DNA of 64,000 bases from Marinibacterium anthonyi. Lineage in GTDB: Bacteria; Pseudomonadota; Alphaproteobacteria; Rhodobacterales; Rhodobacteraceae. A program made the position numbers and the translations under genes. Below the pieces are notes generated by a model, which made no database searches, was not told the DNA's origin, and saw only the letters and a list, made by a program, of their open reading frames with translations. The DNA is taken from positions 1-64,000 of the forward strand of contig CP031588.1 in NCBI GenBank assembly GCA_003217735.2, written 5' to 3'. Shown piece by piece: positions 56,188-64,000 of this stretch (position 1 is its first letter; every line of letters begins with the position of its first letter).

Positions 56188-56244
56188 CTAGGTGATGCCG
56201 AGGTCAACGACGACCACCAAGGAAATGACATTCGAGGGGCCACC

Positions 56245-57735
56245 ATGGGGCTTATGAACCGCGCAGAGTATATTGAGAGCCTGAATGATGGGCGGCAGGT
56301 CTGGGTCAGCGGGCGCAAGGTAGACAACGTCGCAACCGATCCGGCGCTGGCCCCGATGGTGCGCTCGATCGCCAAGATCTACGAGATGCAAGGCGACCCG
56401 GAGTTCGAAGACCTGCTGACCTTCGAGCTGCCCGACGGTGGCAGGGGGTCGCGCTTTTACAAGATCCCCGAAACCCCCGAGGACCTTGTGCTGCGCCGCA
56501 AGATGACCTCGGCGATCCTGGGCCATGTCTCGCCGACCATGGACCGCTTCGGCGACGAGACGGTCACGCCTCTTTTCGTGATGGTCGACCGCAAGGACAT
56601 CTGCGACAGCTTCGATCCGCGTTACGCCGCCAACGCCGCCCGCTGGCTGGACAGGCTGGCGCGCGAGAACCTGTTCATGACCTCCGGCAATACGGACCCC
56701 AAGGGGGATCGTTCGCTGCAGCCTTTCCAGCAGGAGGACCCCGATCTCTACCTGCGCGTGGTCGAGGAACGCGAGGACGGGATCATCATTTCGGGCGCGA
56801 AGTTCGAAACCGGTGCGCCCTATGCGAACGTGGCGCTGGTCAAGCCCACCGTGGGCAACTGGATCGACGAGAATGCCGACTATGCCGTGGGCGCCATCGT
56901 GCCGCTGAATTCGGAAGGCGTGCGGATGCACTGCCGGATGCCGCTGACAGCGACCGGCGCGGAAAACGCCAACGACTACGATCACCCGCTGTCCGGCAGT
57001 TTTGATGAACTGGACACGCTGATGGTCTTCGACCACGTTTTCGTGCCGTGGGAAAACGTGCTGTTCAGCCGCAAACCCAAGATGGCCGCCATGATGCGCG
57101 CCGAATTTTCCCGCTGGGCGGCACAGGGCTACCTTGTCCGCTGCCTGTCCAAGGCCGAGCTGCTGGTGGGCGCGTCGTTGCTGGTGGCCGAACACACCGG
57201 CACCATCAAGATCCCGCCGGTGCGCTCCAAGATCGCGCAGCTGATGATGCACAAGCAGGCGATCGAGGCCTTCGTCATCGCGTCCGAAGCGTCGTGCAAG
57301 ACGTCTCCGGGCGGGTTCACCATGCCCGATCAGCCGATCCAGAACGCGGGCCGGATCTTCTGCTCGCAGACCTACCACCAGATGGTCCAGCTGCTGCGCG
57401 AGATCATCGGCGGTCAGCCCGTGATGCTGCCCGACGAGGCGATGCTGACCGGGGCGGAGACCCACAAGGATATCGAGAAGTTCTTTGCCGGCGCGGGCTT
57501 TGATGCCCGCACTCGGATCCAGGCCATGCACCTGGCCCGGGAACTGACGGCTTCGGCCTACGCAGGCCGCACCCAGGCATACCAGCTCTTCGCGGAAACC
57601 CCTGTGTTCGCTCAGGAAAACGCGCTGTTTGCAAGCTATGACAAGGATGGCGCACTGGAAAAGGCCCGCAAGTGGGCCGGTATCGAGGAAGAAGCCGAAA
57701 TGCCCGCAAAGCCGCTTGCAATGGCGGGCCAGTGA
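56245..57735 (+). CDS. HpaB-family two-component flavin monooxygenase (hydroxylase)
   Basis: A 496-residue enzyme of the 4-hydroxyphenylacetate 3-monooxygenase family (acyl-CoA dehydrogenase-like fold). Features: NRAEYIESLNDGRQVWVSGR at the start, NTDPKGDRSLQPFQQ (typical flavin/substrate loop), GAKFETGAPYANVALVKPTV, MVFDHVFVPWENVLF, and GGQPVMLPDEAMLTG. It uses reduced FAD from a partner reductase and hydroxylates aromatic or heteroaromatic rings. Start ATG 56245 has GAGGGG 5 bases upstream. The reductase is divergent across the operator. The family includes enzymes for pyrrole and chlorophenol substrates, so the substrate cannot be named. Confidence 0.95.
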   Translation: MGLMNRAEYIESLNDGRQVWVSGRKVDNVATDPALAPMVRSIAKIYEMQGDPEFEDLLTFELPDGGRGSRFYKIPETPEDLVLRRKMTSAILGHVSPTMDRFGDETVTPLFVMVDRKDICDSFDPRYAANAARWLDRLARENLFMTSGNTDPKGDRSLQPFQQEDPDLYLRVVEEREDGIIISGAKFETGAPYANVALVKPTVGNWIDENADYAVGAIVPLNSEGVRMHCRMPLTATGAENANDYDHPLSGSFDELDTLMVFDHVFVPWENVLFSRKPKMAAMMRAEFSRWAAQGYLVRCLSKAELLVGASLLVAEHTGTIKIPPVRSKIAQLMMHKQAIEAFVIASEASCKTSPGGFTMPDQPIQNAGRIFCSQTYHQMVQLLREIIGGQPVMLPDEAMLTGAETHKDIEKFFAGAGFDARTRIQAMHLARELTASAYAGRTQAYQLFAETPVFAQENALFASYDKDGALEKARKWAGIEEEAEMPAKPLAMAGQ

Positions 57736-57737
57736 TC

Positions 57738-58958
57738 ATGGCGGACCACGTTCTTGAAACGCATGCGGTGGACGGGGGTACCGCGCCGTCCGAGCCGCTG
57801 ATGGCCGCCATCTCTCGCCGTCACGGGCAGGCGCTGGCGCTGTTGGAGACGCTGGTCAACATGCCCTCCGGCAGCTACGGCGCCGAGGACGTGAACGCCG
57901 TGGGCGACCGGCTGGTTGCGGAATGGGAAGCCCTGGGCTTTTTCGACGCGCCGATGGCCATCGAAGGGCGCGGGAAGATCCGGCGCCTGACACGAACCTT
58001 CCCCGAAGGCTCTGGCGGCCGCATCCTGATCCTTGGGCACCTCGACACCGTCTGGGCAGCCGAGGACAGCGCCGGCTGGACCTACAAGGCCGAGGGTGAG
58101 CTTGCCACCGGCCCCGGCGTGGGCGACATGAAGGGCGGGCTGTCCATGGCCTGGCTCGCCGTCGCGGCGATGCTTGACACAGGGTCCCCATGCCCCTCGG
58201 AAATCGCCGTGCTGCTTGTTCCGGACGAGGAACTCGGCTCGCCCCGGTCCCGCCACATCATCGAGGAGGAGGCGCGGAAATCCCGTGCCGTGCTCGTGCT
58301 GGAACCCTCGCGTCCGGGGGGCGAGATCGTCGTGGGGCGCGGGGCTGTCGGCGCCATGGTGCTGACGGCCAAGGGCCGCACCGCCCATGTGGCCGTGAAC
58401 CCCGAAGAAGGCATCTCGGCCCTCGTGCCGCTGGCCGGTCTCGCGGGGCCGATCTCGGCGCTGACGGGGCCCGGTGGCGCTTCGGTTTCGATCGGCGTGC
58501 TGCGTTCGGGCGCCGCGCGGCAGGTGGTGCCCGAAACCGCCGAGATGCACGTGGACCTGCGCGCGCCCAGCCAGGAGGGGGCGGAGATGCTGGAAGACGG
58601 CATACGCCGTCTTGTCCGCGAGGCGGAGGCGGCAAGCCCCGGCGTCACGTTCCGCATCGAAGGCGGCGTGACCCGGCCCGCTTTCCCGCCGGAAGTCGGC
58701 AAGCAGCTCTGCGATATCTACGTGGCCAATGCGGCGGCGATGCGGCTAGACATCGGGCGTGTGACCACTCGGGGCGGGTCCGATGGCAGCTTCGGTGCCG
58801 CGCTCGGAGTGCCGACGCTGGACGGGCTTGGGCCGATCTGCTTCGACACCTGCTCGCGTCGGGAACGCATCGTCCTCGCCTCCCTTGCCGAGCGCGCGGC
58901 GCTTTATGCGCAGCTGATGATCACCCTTGCCGAACGCCCGGATCTCGCGCTGGTCTGA
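57738..58958 (+). CDS. M20-family metallohydrolase (carboxypeptidase G2-like)
   Basis: A 406-residue zinc hydrolase: ILILGHLDTVWAAED (first His and Asp ligands), ATGPGVGDMKGGLSMAWLA (bridging Asp), VLLVPDEELGSPRS (Glu-Glu), VLEPSRPGGEIVVG and TTRGGSDGSFGAALGVPTLDGLGP. Relatives cleave amide bonds to release glutamate or other amino acids, for example from folates or N-acyl compounds. The start follows the hydroxylase stop by 2 bases, so translation is coupled. It suggests that the substrate contains an amide or peptide-like bond. Confidence 0.92.
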   Translation: MADHVLETHAVDGGTAPSEPLMAAISRRHGQALALLETLVNMPSGSYGAEDVNAVGDRLVAEWEALGFFDAPMAIEGRGKIRRLTRTFPEGSGGRILILGHLDTVWAAEDSAGWTYKAEGELATGPGVGDMKGGLSMAWLAVAAMLDTGSPCPSEIAVLLVPDEELGSPRSRHIIEEEARKSRAVLVLEPSRPGGEIVVGRGAVGAMVLTAKGRTAHVAVNPEEGISALVPLAGLAGPISALTGPGGASVSIGVLRSGAARQVVPETAEMHVDLRAPSQEGAEMLEDGIRRLVREAEAASPGVTFRIEGGVTRPAFPPEVGKQLCDIYVANAAAMRLDIGRVTTRGGSDGSFGAALGVPTLDGLGPICFDTCSRRERIVLASLAERAALYAQLMITLAERPDLALV

Positions 58959-58978
58959 GTTGTCCAGCGAACCGAAAA

Positions 58979-59014
58979 ACGCCCGGCAGCCTTGCAGGCC
59001 GTCGGGCGTCTTTG
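58979..59014 (+). terminator. Probable terminator after the M20 hydrolase
   Basis: ACGCCCG...CGGGCGT, extended by GCAGCC/GGCCGT with mismatches, followed by CTTTGATTG. It lies between the converging hydrolase and DUF1028 genes. The T-run is short. Confidence 0.55.
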
Positions 59015-59032
59015 ATTGCGGGGCAGGCCGGA

Positions 59033-59680
59033 TCAGAAGGGGGCCAGCGCCCTTTTCTCATAGGCTTCCACGTCGGGTTCGTACCGGGCCCAGAGCCCTT
59101 CAAGCGCGGCGATGGGCGCCTCGCTGAAATCCACGCGCAGGTCGGCGCGCGGGAAACGCTGTCCCGACATGATCTTCATCGCGGCAGAGGTCACCTGCTT
59201 GACCTCGCCCCCAGCGGCATCGCCAGCCTTCAACGCGGCAAGCAGACGATGGGCAAGCGGGGTCGTCGTTTCGGCGGTCACGGGCGCGCAGAACGCCTCG
59301 ATCATCGCGGGGGCGATGGTGTCATTGGCCAGGATATTGCCAATGGCGACACAGCCCGGTCCGGTGGCGCAGGACACCTCGCCCGCCACTTTCGTGCCCG
59401 ACCGCCAGGCGGCAGAGCCGTCACGGGCCAGCGCCGCGAGTTGGCGCACCTCGTGGTAGGGCCGTGTCATCATGTCATCCAGCGCCGCATCGGGGCTTGC
59501 GCCGGCCTCGATCGCGGCCAGCGTGTCCTGTCCCAGCCGCGGATCGGTCCAGTATTGGCTCAGCGCCGCGCCGGCGTTGCCGACAAACAGGCAACGCGCG
59601 CCCACGGCGGGGCTTGAGGTGCTGATGATGCCGCCAAGCATGCCGGTGTCGGGACAGCGGCCGATAAGGGAATAGGTCAT
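59033..59680 (-). CDS. DUF1028 protein (Ntn-hydrolase-like)
   Basis: A 215-residue protein of the DUF1028 family: MTYSLIGRCPDTGMLGGIIS at the start, where Thr2 or Cys9 may be the processed nucleophile of the Ntn fold, then SSPAVGARCLFVGNAGAALS, QYWTDPRLG and EVSCATGPGCVAIGNILAN. No function is settled; such genes often accompany amide- or peptide-utilisation ABC systems, which fits here. It sits 4 bases after the second permease in the same operon. Confidence 0.87.
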   Translation of the reverse strand: MTYSLIGRCPDTGMLGGIISTSSPAVGARCLFVGNAGAALSQYWTDPRLGQDTLAAIEAGASPDAALDDMMTRPYHEVRQLAALARDGSAAWRSGTKVAGEVSCATGPGCVAIGNILANDTIAPAMIEAFCAPVTAETTTPLAHRLLAALKAGDAAGGEVKQVTSAAMKIMSGQRFPRADLRVDFSEAPIAALEGLWARYEPDVEAYEKRALAPF

Positions 59681-59684
59681 TGGA

Positions 59685-60482
59685 TCACTTTCCGGCCAGC
59701 ACTTTTTCGAACCCGGCGAAGCGTTGCAGCAGCAGCACCAGCACGATGGATTGCACGATCAGGATGGTGGCCATTGCCGACACGGTCGGGTCGTTGAAAT
59801 CGCGGATGTAGCCATAGGCCTGTACGGACAGCACGTTGGTCTGCATGTCGGTCAGGAACACCACGGTCGAGAAATTGTCGATTGCCTCGACAAAGACGAA
59901 GATGCCGCCCGCCAGCATCCCCGACCGCAGCTGCGGCAGGGTGATGTGAAAGAAGGTGTGCAGCCGTCCGGCGCCGAGATTGCGCGACGCTTCTTCGAGC
60001 GACAGGTCGAGCCCTTCGAGGGTGGCCACGAGGGCGCGGATGGCGAAGGGCAGCGTGATGATCACCAGCGCGATCGAGATCTTCCAGAAGCCCGTGTAAA
60101 GCCCGGCCCAGCTGAAAAAGTTCAGGAGCGCCACGCCGATCACCACGCCCGGGACCGCCAGAGGCGACAGCGCCAGGGCGCTCAGCAGCGCGCGGCCCGG
60201 AAAGTCCCTGCGGACGATGGCCAGCGATGCGGGCACCGCGATCGCCAGCGTAAGCGGCGTCACCAGCGCCGTCACCGCGAGGCTGTTGAAGAGCGCGCCG
60301 CGAAACTGGTCGTTCTCGAAGAAGTTGAAGAACCATTTCAGGGTCACCGCCTGCGGCGGAAAGGAGATCCGGCTGCTTGGGCTGAAGGAGGAATAGACGA
60401 TCACCACCGTCGGCACGATCAGGAACAGCAGCACCAGCCCGGCCGAGATGGGCACCAGGGGCGAATAAGGGCGATTGTTCAT
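59685..60482 (-). CDS. ABC transporter permease, PotC-like
   Basis: A 265-residue permease with six membrane helices and the EAA loop (EEASRNLGAGRLHTFFHITLP) that contacts the ATPase. It belongs to the spermidine/putrescine-type importer group. Start ATG 60482 overlaps the preceding permease stop (ATGA). Substrate likely a cation or amine, not known. Confidence 0.92.
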   Translation of the reverse strand: MNNRPYSPLVPISAGLVLLFLIVPTVVIVYSSFSPSSRISFPPQAVTLKWFFNFFENDQFRGALFNSLAVTALVTPLTLAIAVPASLAIVRRDFPGRALLSALALSPLAVPGVVIGVALLNFFSWAGLYTGFWKISIALVIITLPFAIRALVATLEGLDLSLEEASRNLGAGRLHTFFHITLPQLRSGMLAGGIFVFVEAIDNFSTVVFLTDMQTNVLSVQAYGYIRDFNDPTVSAMATILIVQSIVLVLLLQRFAGFEKVLAGK

Positions 60483-61336
60483 TTCCGGGTCCCCCCGAAG
60501 CGAAGCGACAGGTTGTTCCGGATGATGTTCAGCAGAACGATCGGGATCAGCGCGAAGACCAGGAAGATCATGGCCATTGCCGCTGCGGCTGGCATGTCGA
60601 AACTGCTCTGGATCTTGTCGTAGATGAGATTGGCGAACATCTGCACCCGGCCACCGCCCAGCAGCAGCGGGAAGAGAAACGAACTGATCGCCAGCGTGAA
60701 GGCCAGCAGGGATGCGCTGACAAGGCCCGGCACCGACAGCGGCAGCGTGACCGTGCGGAACGCCTCCCACCGGCTGGCGCCGTGGCTGCGCGCGGCTTCC
60801 TCCAGCGTGGCGGGGATGTTCTTGATCGCCCCGAGCAGCGTCAGGACGAAGAAGGGCAGGATGAAGTGGACGATGGAGATCACCACGCCCAGCTCGTTGT
60901 TGATCAGCCGCATGCGCGGGAAACCCAGCGCCTGGATCAGCCCGTTGACAGGGCCGGTGTTGCCCAGCACCAGCATCCAGGCATAGGCACGGGTGATGCC
61001 GCCCGACAGGAAGGTCACGATCAACGTGAAGAAGATCGCGTTGCGCAGGAAGGCCGAGGGCGAGCGTGCCATCAGGTAGGCCAGCGGGTAGCCCATCAGG
61101 ATGGTCAGGCCGGTGATCTCAAGCGACATGACCAGCGTGTCCATCAGCGCCTTGCGCGCCAGCGGCGAGGCGAAGGTATCGGCGTAGTTGCCAAGGCCGC
61201 GCGGGCCCTCGAACATCGCCGTGCCGGGGATCTGGTGCAGCAGGCTGACATCGGCAAAGCGCAGCAGGGCAAGGAAGAAGATCGCCAGCACCAGAACCAG
61301 CGGCCAGATCAGCCAGAAAACGGGAACCTGCTTCAT
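60479..61336 (-). CDS. ABC transporter permease, PotB-like
   Basis: A 285-residue permease with six helices; N-terminal VFWLIWPLVLVLAIFFLALL, and the EAA loop EEAARSHGASRWEAFRTVTLP. Forms the transmembrane dimer with the PotC-like protein. Overlaps both its neighbours by ATGA, so the ATPase-permease-permease order is translated as a unit. Confidence 0.92.
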   Translation of the reverse strand: MKQVPVFWLIWPLVLVLAIFFLALLRFADVSLLHQIPGTAMFEGPRGLGNYADTFASPLARKALMDTLVMSLEITGLTILMGYPLAYLMARSPSAFLRNAIFFTLIVTFLSGGITRAYAWMLVLGNTGPVNGLIQALGFPRMRLINNELGVVISIVHFILPFFVLTLLGAIKNIPATLEEAARSHGASRWEAFRTVTLPLSVPGLVSASLLAFTLAISSFLFPLLLGGGRVQMFANLIYDKIQSSFDMPAAAAMAMIFLVFALIPIVLLNIIRNNLSLRFGGTRK

Positions 61337-62403
61337 TCCAGGGTCTCCAGCACCGTGATGCTGTCGGGTGCGGCATGCAGGACCACGGTATCGCCCACGG
61401 GGCGCGTCGCACGGCCCGGCGCCCGCTGTTCCGAGACCTTGACGGTCTGACCATCCGCCAACAGCACTTCATACAGAACCCGGCCGCCGAGGTTGGTAAG
61501 ATAGGCGATCTTGCCGGGCAGGCCCGCACCGTCGTCCAGCGCGAACGCCTCGGACCGGATGGCGACCTTGCAGGGACCGGGGGTGCCGTTCGAGATTGGC
61601 AGCGCGGTGCCCGCCAGCGTCACGCTCGCGCCGTCGCAGGTCGCGTCGAGGATATTCTCCACGCCCATGAATTCGGCCACGAAGGCGGTGCGCGGGTGAT
61701 CGTAAAGTTCGGCCGGGGGCGAAAGCTGTTCGATGCGGCCCTTGTTCACCACGGCGATGCGGTCGGCGAGGATCATCGCCTCCTGCTGGTCGTGAGTCAC
61801 GATGACGGTGGCGAGCCCAAGGCTTTCCTGCAGCTTGCGCAGTTCGATCTGCATGGCCTCGCGCAGGTTCTGGTCCAGCGCGCCGAAGGGCTCGTCCAGC
61901 AGCAGCAGGTCGGGTTCCGTGGCCACGGCGCGGGCGAGGGCCGTGCGCTGTTGCTGGCCGCCGGACAGTTCCGACGGATAGCGGCGCGCAAAGTCTTCAA
62001 GACGGACGAGTTTCAGCGCGTCCCAGACGCGGGTCGCGATCTCGCCCCTGGACTTCTTGCGGATCTTCAACCCGTAGCCGACGTTTTCCGCCACGGTCAT
62101 GTGCGGGAACAGTGCATAGGACTGGAACACCATCGCTGCATTGCGCTTTTCGGGCGGCAAGTGGGTGATGTCGCGATCGTGCAGGGTGATCGTCCCGCTG
62201 TCAGGTTCGGAAAATCCCGCGATCATGCGCAGGATCGTGGTCTTGCCGCAGCCCGAAGGGCCCAGCAGCGCGAGGATCCCGCCGTCAGAGAGATCCAGCG
62301 AAACCCCGCGCACGGCCATCGTGTCACCGAAGGATTTCACCAGATCCGAAATGCGCAAGGCGGTTGCCCGCTCTTGCGCGTTGGTGGTCGGAACAGAAGT
62401 CAT
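61333..62403 (-). CDS. ABC transporter ATP-binding protein, PotA-like
   Basis: A 356-residue ATPase: Walker A GPSGCGKTT, Q-loop VFQSYALFPHMT, signature LSGGQQQRTALARAVA, Walker B LLLLDEPFGALD, and a C-terminal TOBE region (about 275-355). Energises uptake by the polyamine-type importer. ATG 62403 taken as start; a TTG two codons upstream is equally possible. Overlaps the first permease by ATGA. Confidence 0.95.
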   Translation of the reverse strand: MTSVPTTNAQERATALRISDLVKSFGDTMAVRGVSLDLSDGGILALLGPSGCGKTTILRMIAGFSEPDSGTITLHDRDITHLPPEKRNAAMVFQSYALFPHMTVAENVGYGLKIRKKSRGEIATRVWDALKLVRLEDFARRYPSELSGGQQQRTALARAVATEPDLLLLDEPFGALDQNLREAMQIELRKLQESLGLATVIVTHDQQEAMILADRIAVVNKGRIEQLSPPAELYDHPRTAFVAEFMGVENILDATCDGASVTLAGTALPISNGTPGPCKVAIRSEAFALDDGAGLPGKIAYLTNLGGRVLYEVLLADGQTVKVSEQRAPGRATRPVGDTVVLHAAPDSITVLETLE

Positions 62404-62431
62404 GTCCAAAAGGATGGGTCCTTGATCGGGC

Positions 62432-63448
62432 TTATTGGGACACGGTCATCAGGAACTTTTCGTTCCAGCTGTCGTAGTTGGCATTCACCTTGTCCTCGTC
62501 GTAGGTGATCGTGTCCTCGGGTTTCGGATACTGACCCGCCAGTTCCGCCGGAACCGCCGCGGTCGCGTTCACCGGCATGTTCTGGTTCTTTTCGGCAATG
62601 ATCTGCTGCGACGACTGGCTGGTCATGAAGTCGATGAATTGCGCCGCCATGTCTTCCTTGCCGTTTTTCACGATGGTCATGACATCATACATCATGGCCG
62701 CCGGCTTCGGCGAAATCATGGTCACGTCCACGCCTTCGTTGCGCACGGTCTTGGCGCCCGACGGAGGGGAAACCAGTACCTTCACTTCGCCGTTGGCCAG
62801 CGCCTGGCGGGCCTGCGCGTCGGAGGTGTACCAGAAGGCCACGTTCGGTTCGAGTTCCTTGAGCTTCTCGATGCCGGGGTCGACATCGTCAATCGATCCG
62901 CCGGCAAGTTCGGAAGCGATCAGCACGATGCGGCCTTGATAGGTCGAAGGCGCGGGAATGGCGAGCGCGTTGCTGAACTCGGGTTTCCAGAGATCCTCCC
63001 AGGAGGTGATTTCACCCTCTACCAGGTCGGGGCGATAGACGATCCCCAGCGGGTAGGCATAGGCCGCGACCCATCCTTCATTGTAGGACCCGTCAACCAA
63101 TTCGGATGCGTGGCTGAGTTTGTCGACCGGGATCTTCGCAAAGAGGCCATCGTCCTTCACGGCGCGGTTGGCGACGGAAGAGGTGGTGAACCACACATCG
63201 ACACCAGGGTTGGCGCGCTGTGCCTGCAGCTTTGCCAAGGATTCACCGGAATTGGACTGTGCAATCATCTGCACGTCAATGCCGGTTTCCTCGGTGAACT
63301 GCTCGGCGATCTGTTCCACGGCCAGTTGCCAGGTGGTGCCCCAGATCATGACGGTGATGCTTTTGTCCTGGGCAAGGGCGGGCGCGGCGGCCAGTCCCAG
63401 GGCGGCGGATGCGGCCAAAAGCGCGCGGCGGGAGAGGGAGAAGGTCAA
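62432..63448 (-). CDS. ABC transporter substrate-binding protein (polyamine/opine type)
   Basis: A 338-residue periplasmic protein with a signal peptide (LSRRALLAASAALGLAAAPALAQ, cleavage near residue 26). The mature part begins KSITVMIWGTTWQLAVEQIAEQF and has GVDVWFTTSS and PLGIVYRPDLVEGEITSWED, typical of PotD-like proteins. Start is a TTG at 63448 with GGAGCC upstream. The first gene of the importer operon, 20 bases downstream of the GntR operator at 63469-63488. Confidence 0.93.
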   Translation of the reverse strand: MTFSLSRRALLAASAALGLAAAPALAQDKSITVMIWGTTWQLAVEQIAEQFTEETGIDVQMIAQSNSGESLAKLQAQRANPGVDVWFTTSSVANRAVKDDGLFAKIPVDKLSHASELVDGSYNEGWVAAYAYPLGIVYRPDLVEGEITSWEDLWKPEFSNALAIPAPSTYQGRIVLIASELAGGSIDDVDPGIEKLKELEPNVAFWYTSDAQARQALANGEVKVLVSPPSGAKTVRNEGVDVTMISPKPAAMMYDVMTIVKNGKEDMAAQFIDFMTSQSSQQIIAEKNQNMPVNATAAVPAELAGQYPKPEDTITYDEDKVNANYDSWNEKFLMTVSQ

Positions 63449-63468
63449 GTGAGGCTCCGTGTTTCAGA

Positions 63469-63488
63469 ATACTGCATGCAGAACGCAG
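63469..63488. promoter_or_regulatory. GntR operator, site 3
   Basis: ATACTGCATGCAGAACGCAG; on the minus strand it reads CTGCGTTCTGCATGCAGTAT, matching the other two sites in TTCTGCATRCAG. It lies 21 bases upstream of the binding-protein start and so would control the whole importer operon. Confidence 0.72.
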
Positions 63489-63654
63489 AGCGAGTCATTG
63501 CCTGTCAACCAGATGCTGCGATCTGGATCTGCGCGGCCCGCCGAATTTGGAGTTATTGGTGAAACTGACCAATTCTTAGGCTTGGGACTTTGGCAATGCG
63601 GTGATCCGTCAGTCGCGGCCCAGGACTGTCGCTTCGCCGACGGTAGCCGCTTCG

Positions 63655-63664
63655 GGCTCTGTTG
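63655..63664. repeat. Candidate left terminal inverted repeat of an IS6-family element
   Basis: GGCTCTGTTG, the usual start of IS6-family ends, about 49 bases before the transposase ATG, the spacing normal for this family. The bases after it (GGGCAACC) depart from the consensus, and no right end was found in the window. Confidence 0.45.
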
Positions 63665-63712
63665 GGGCAACCTGGCTCGCGGTGAGGCTGGGGACGCGGA
63701 TAGCGTCCCCGG

Positions 63713-63877
63713 ATGACGAAACGCGACCCGTTCAAATACTTCAAGACCAGCCTGGAGATCATCCGATTGGCGGTCATGATGCACATCCGCTTCTCGTTGT
63801 TGCTGCCAAATGTCGAACATCTGCTGCATGAATGCGGCTTCGACATCAGCCACGAGACAGTAAGTCTCTGTTCTTAG
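63713..63877 (+). pseudogene. Truncated IS6-family transposase
   Basis: The first 54 codons of an IS6-type DDE transposase: MTKRDPFKYFKTSLEIIRLA, then RLAVMMHIRFSLLLPNVEHL and HECGFDISHETVS, followed by three codons and a stop. Intact relatives continue with a YWWNRFG-type segment and a DDE core. The rest is gone, so the element is dead. It bounds the catabolic island on the right and suggests the island's arrival or rearrangement by this IS. Confidence 0.85.
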
Positions 63878-64000
63878 AGGGTCTTACCCGGTGGCCGGGC
63901 GGCGTGACCTGAAGAAGAAGAGCCTGTGGCCGCCGGAGCGGTGGTTCACCTGCATTCGATCCATTCGGTCGCCCTGTCGATGCTGCCCGAAACCGATGCC
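63878..64000. other. End of window, no gene recognised
   Basis: The last 123 bases have no complete frame or feature that I can name. A gene running off the right edge is possible. Confidence 0.3.

Overview
The window is GC-rich (about 65-70%) alphaproteobacterial DNA, most likely an extrachromosomal element (plasmid or chromid) of a Rhodobacteraceae/roseobacter-type organism. This rests on gene content and protein character (a repABC-type RepC, a second Rep_3-like initiator with ParA/ParB, an FnrL-like regulator, roseobacter-style DUF4082 surface proteins) and not on any database search. The window opens exactly on the start codon of repC, so repA/repB, if present, lie across the window edge.

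1-9 kb is a backbone with two replication systems. RepC (1-1086) carries a 16-bp TTGTCCGCGGACAA-core palindrome inside its gene and another just after its stop. A second module (3.87-7.80 kb) consists of a minus-strand initiator, an iteron origin with an AT-rich stretch, and an overlapping parA-parB pair. Two exact copies of a different 16-bp palindrome, ATTGCCAATTGGCAAT, bracket this module. Between the two replicons is a deletion scar (groEL N-terminal remnant, truncated helix-hairpin-helix gene, intact CBS protein) and a DUF4143-type ATPase. A PAS histidine kinase follows.

9.3-42 kb is a large exopolysaccharide locus with a complete Wzx/Wzy-type toolkit: Wza-like export protein, Wzz-like chain-length protein without a functional kinase motif, polymerase, flippase, initiating sugar-phosphate transferase, five glycosyltransferases, and nucleotide-sugar enzymes. 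The latter are GDP-mannose dehydratase, an apparently catalytically dead GDP-fucose-synthase paralogue, UDP-glucuronate decarboxylase, a WbpB/E/D-like set, and a second aminotransferase with an acetyltransferase. Genes are packed with repeated ATGA stop/start overlaps. Two large DUF4082 proteins (a DMFase-like enzyme coupled to a CobW GTPase, and a beta-helix protein) sit inside it, and an orphan LuxR/CsgD-type regulator lies at its centre.

42-51 kb holds signalling and stress genes: an OmpR regulator, a CheB-PAS-histidine kinase-receiver hybrid without the usual CheR part, an FNR-type oxygen sensor, an accessory Lon protease and Hsp20. A catalytically complete GDP-fucose synthase follows.

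52.6-63.5 kb is a self-contained catabolic island: FCD-type GntR regulator, LLM flavin monooxygenase, class II aldolase, flavin reductase, HpaB-like hydroxylase, M20 hydrolase, DUF1028 protein and a polyamine-type ABC importer. Three near-identical operators (core TTCTGCATRCAG) lie in its promoters, which predicts one GntR-controlled pathway for an unknown nitrogen-containing substrate. A truncated IS6-family transposase marks its right edge.
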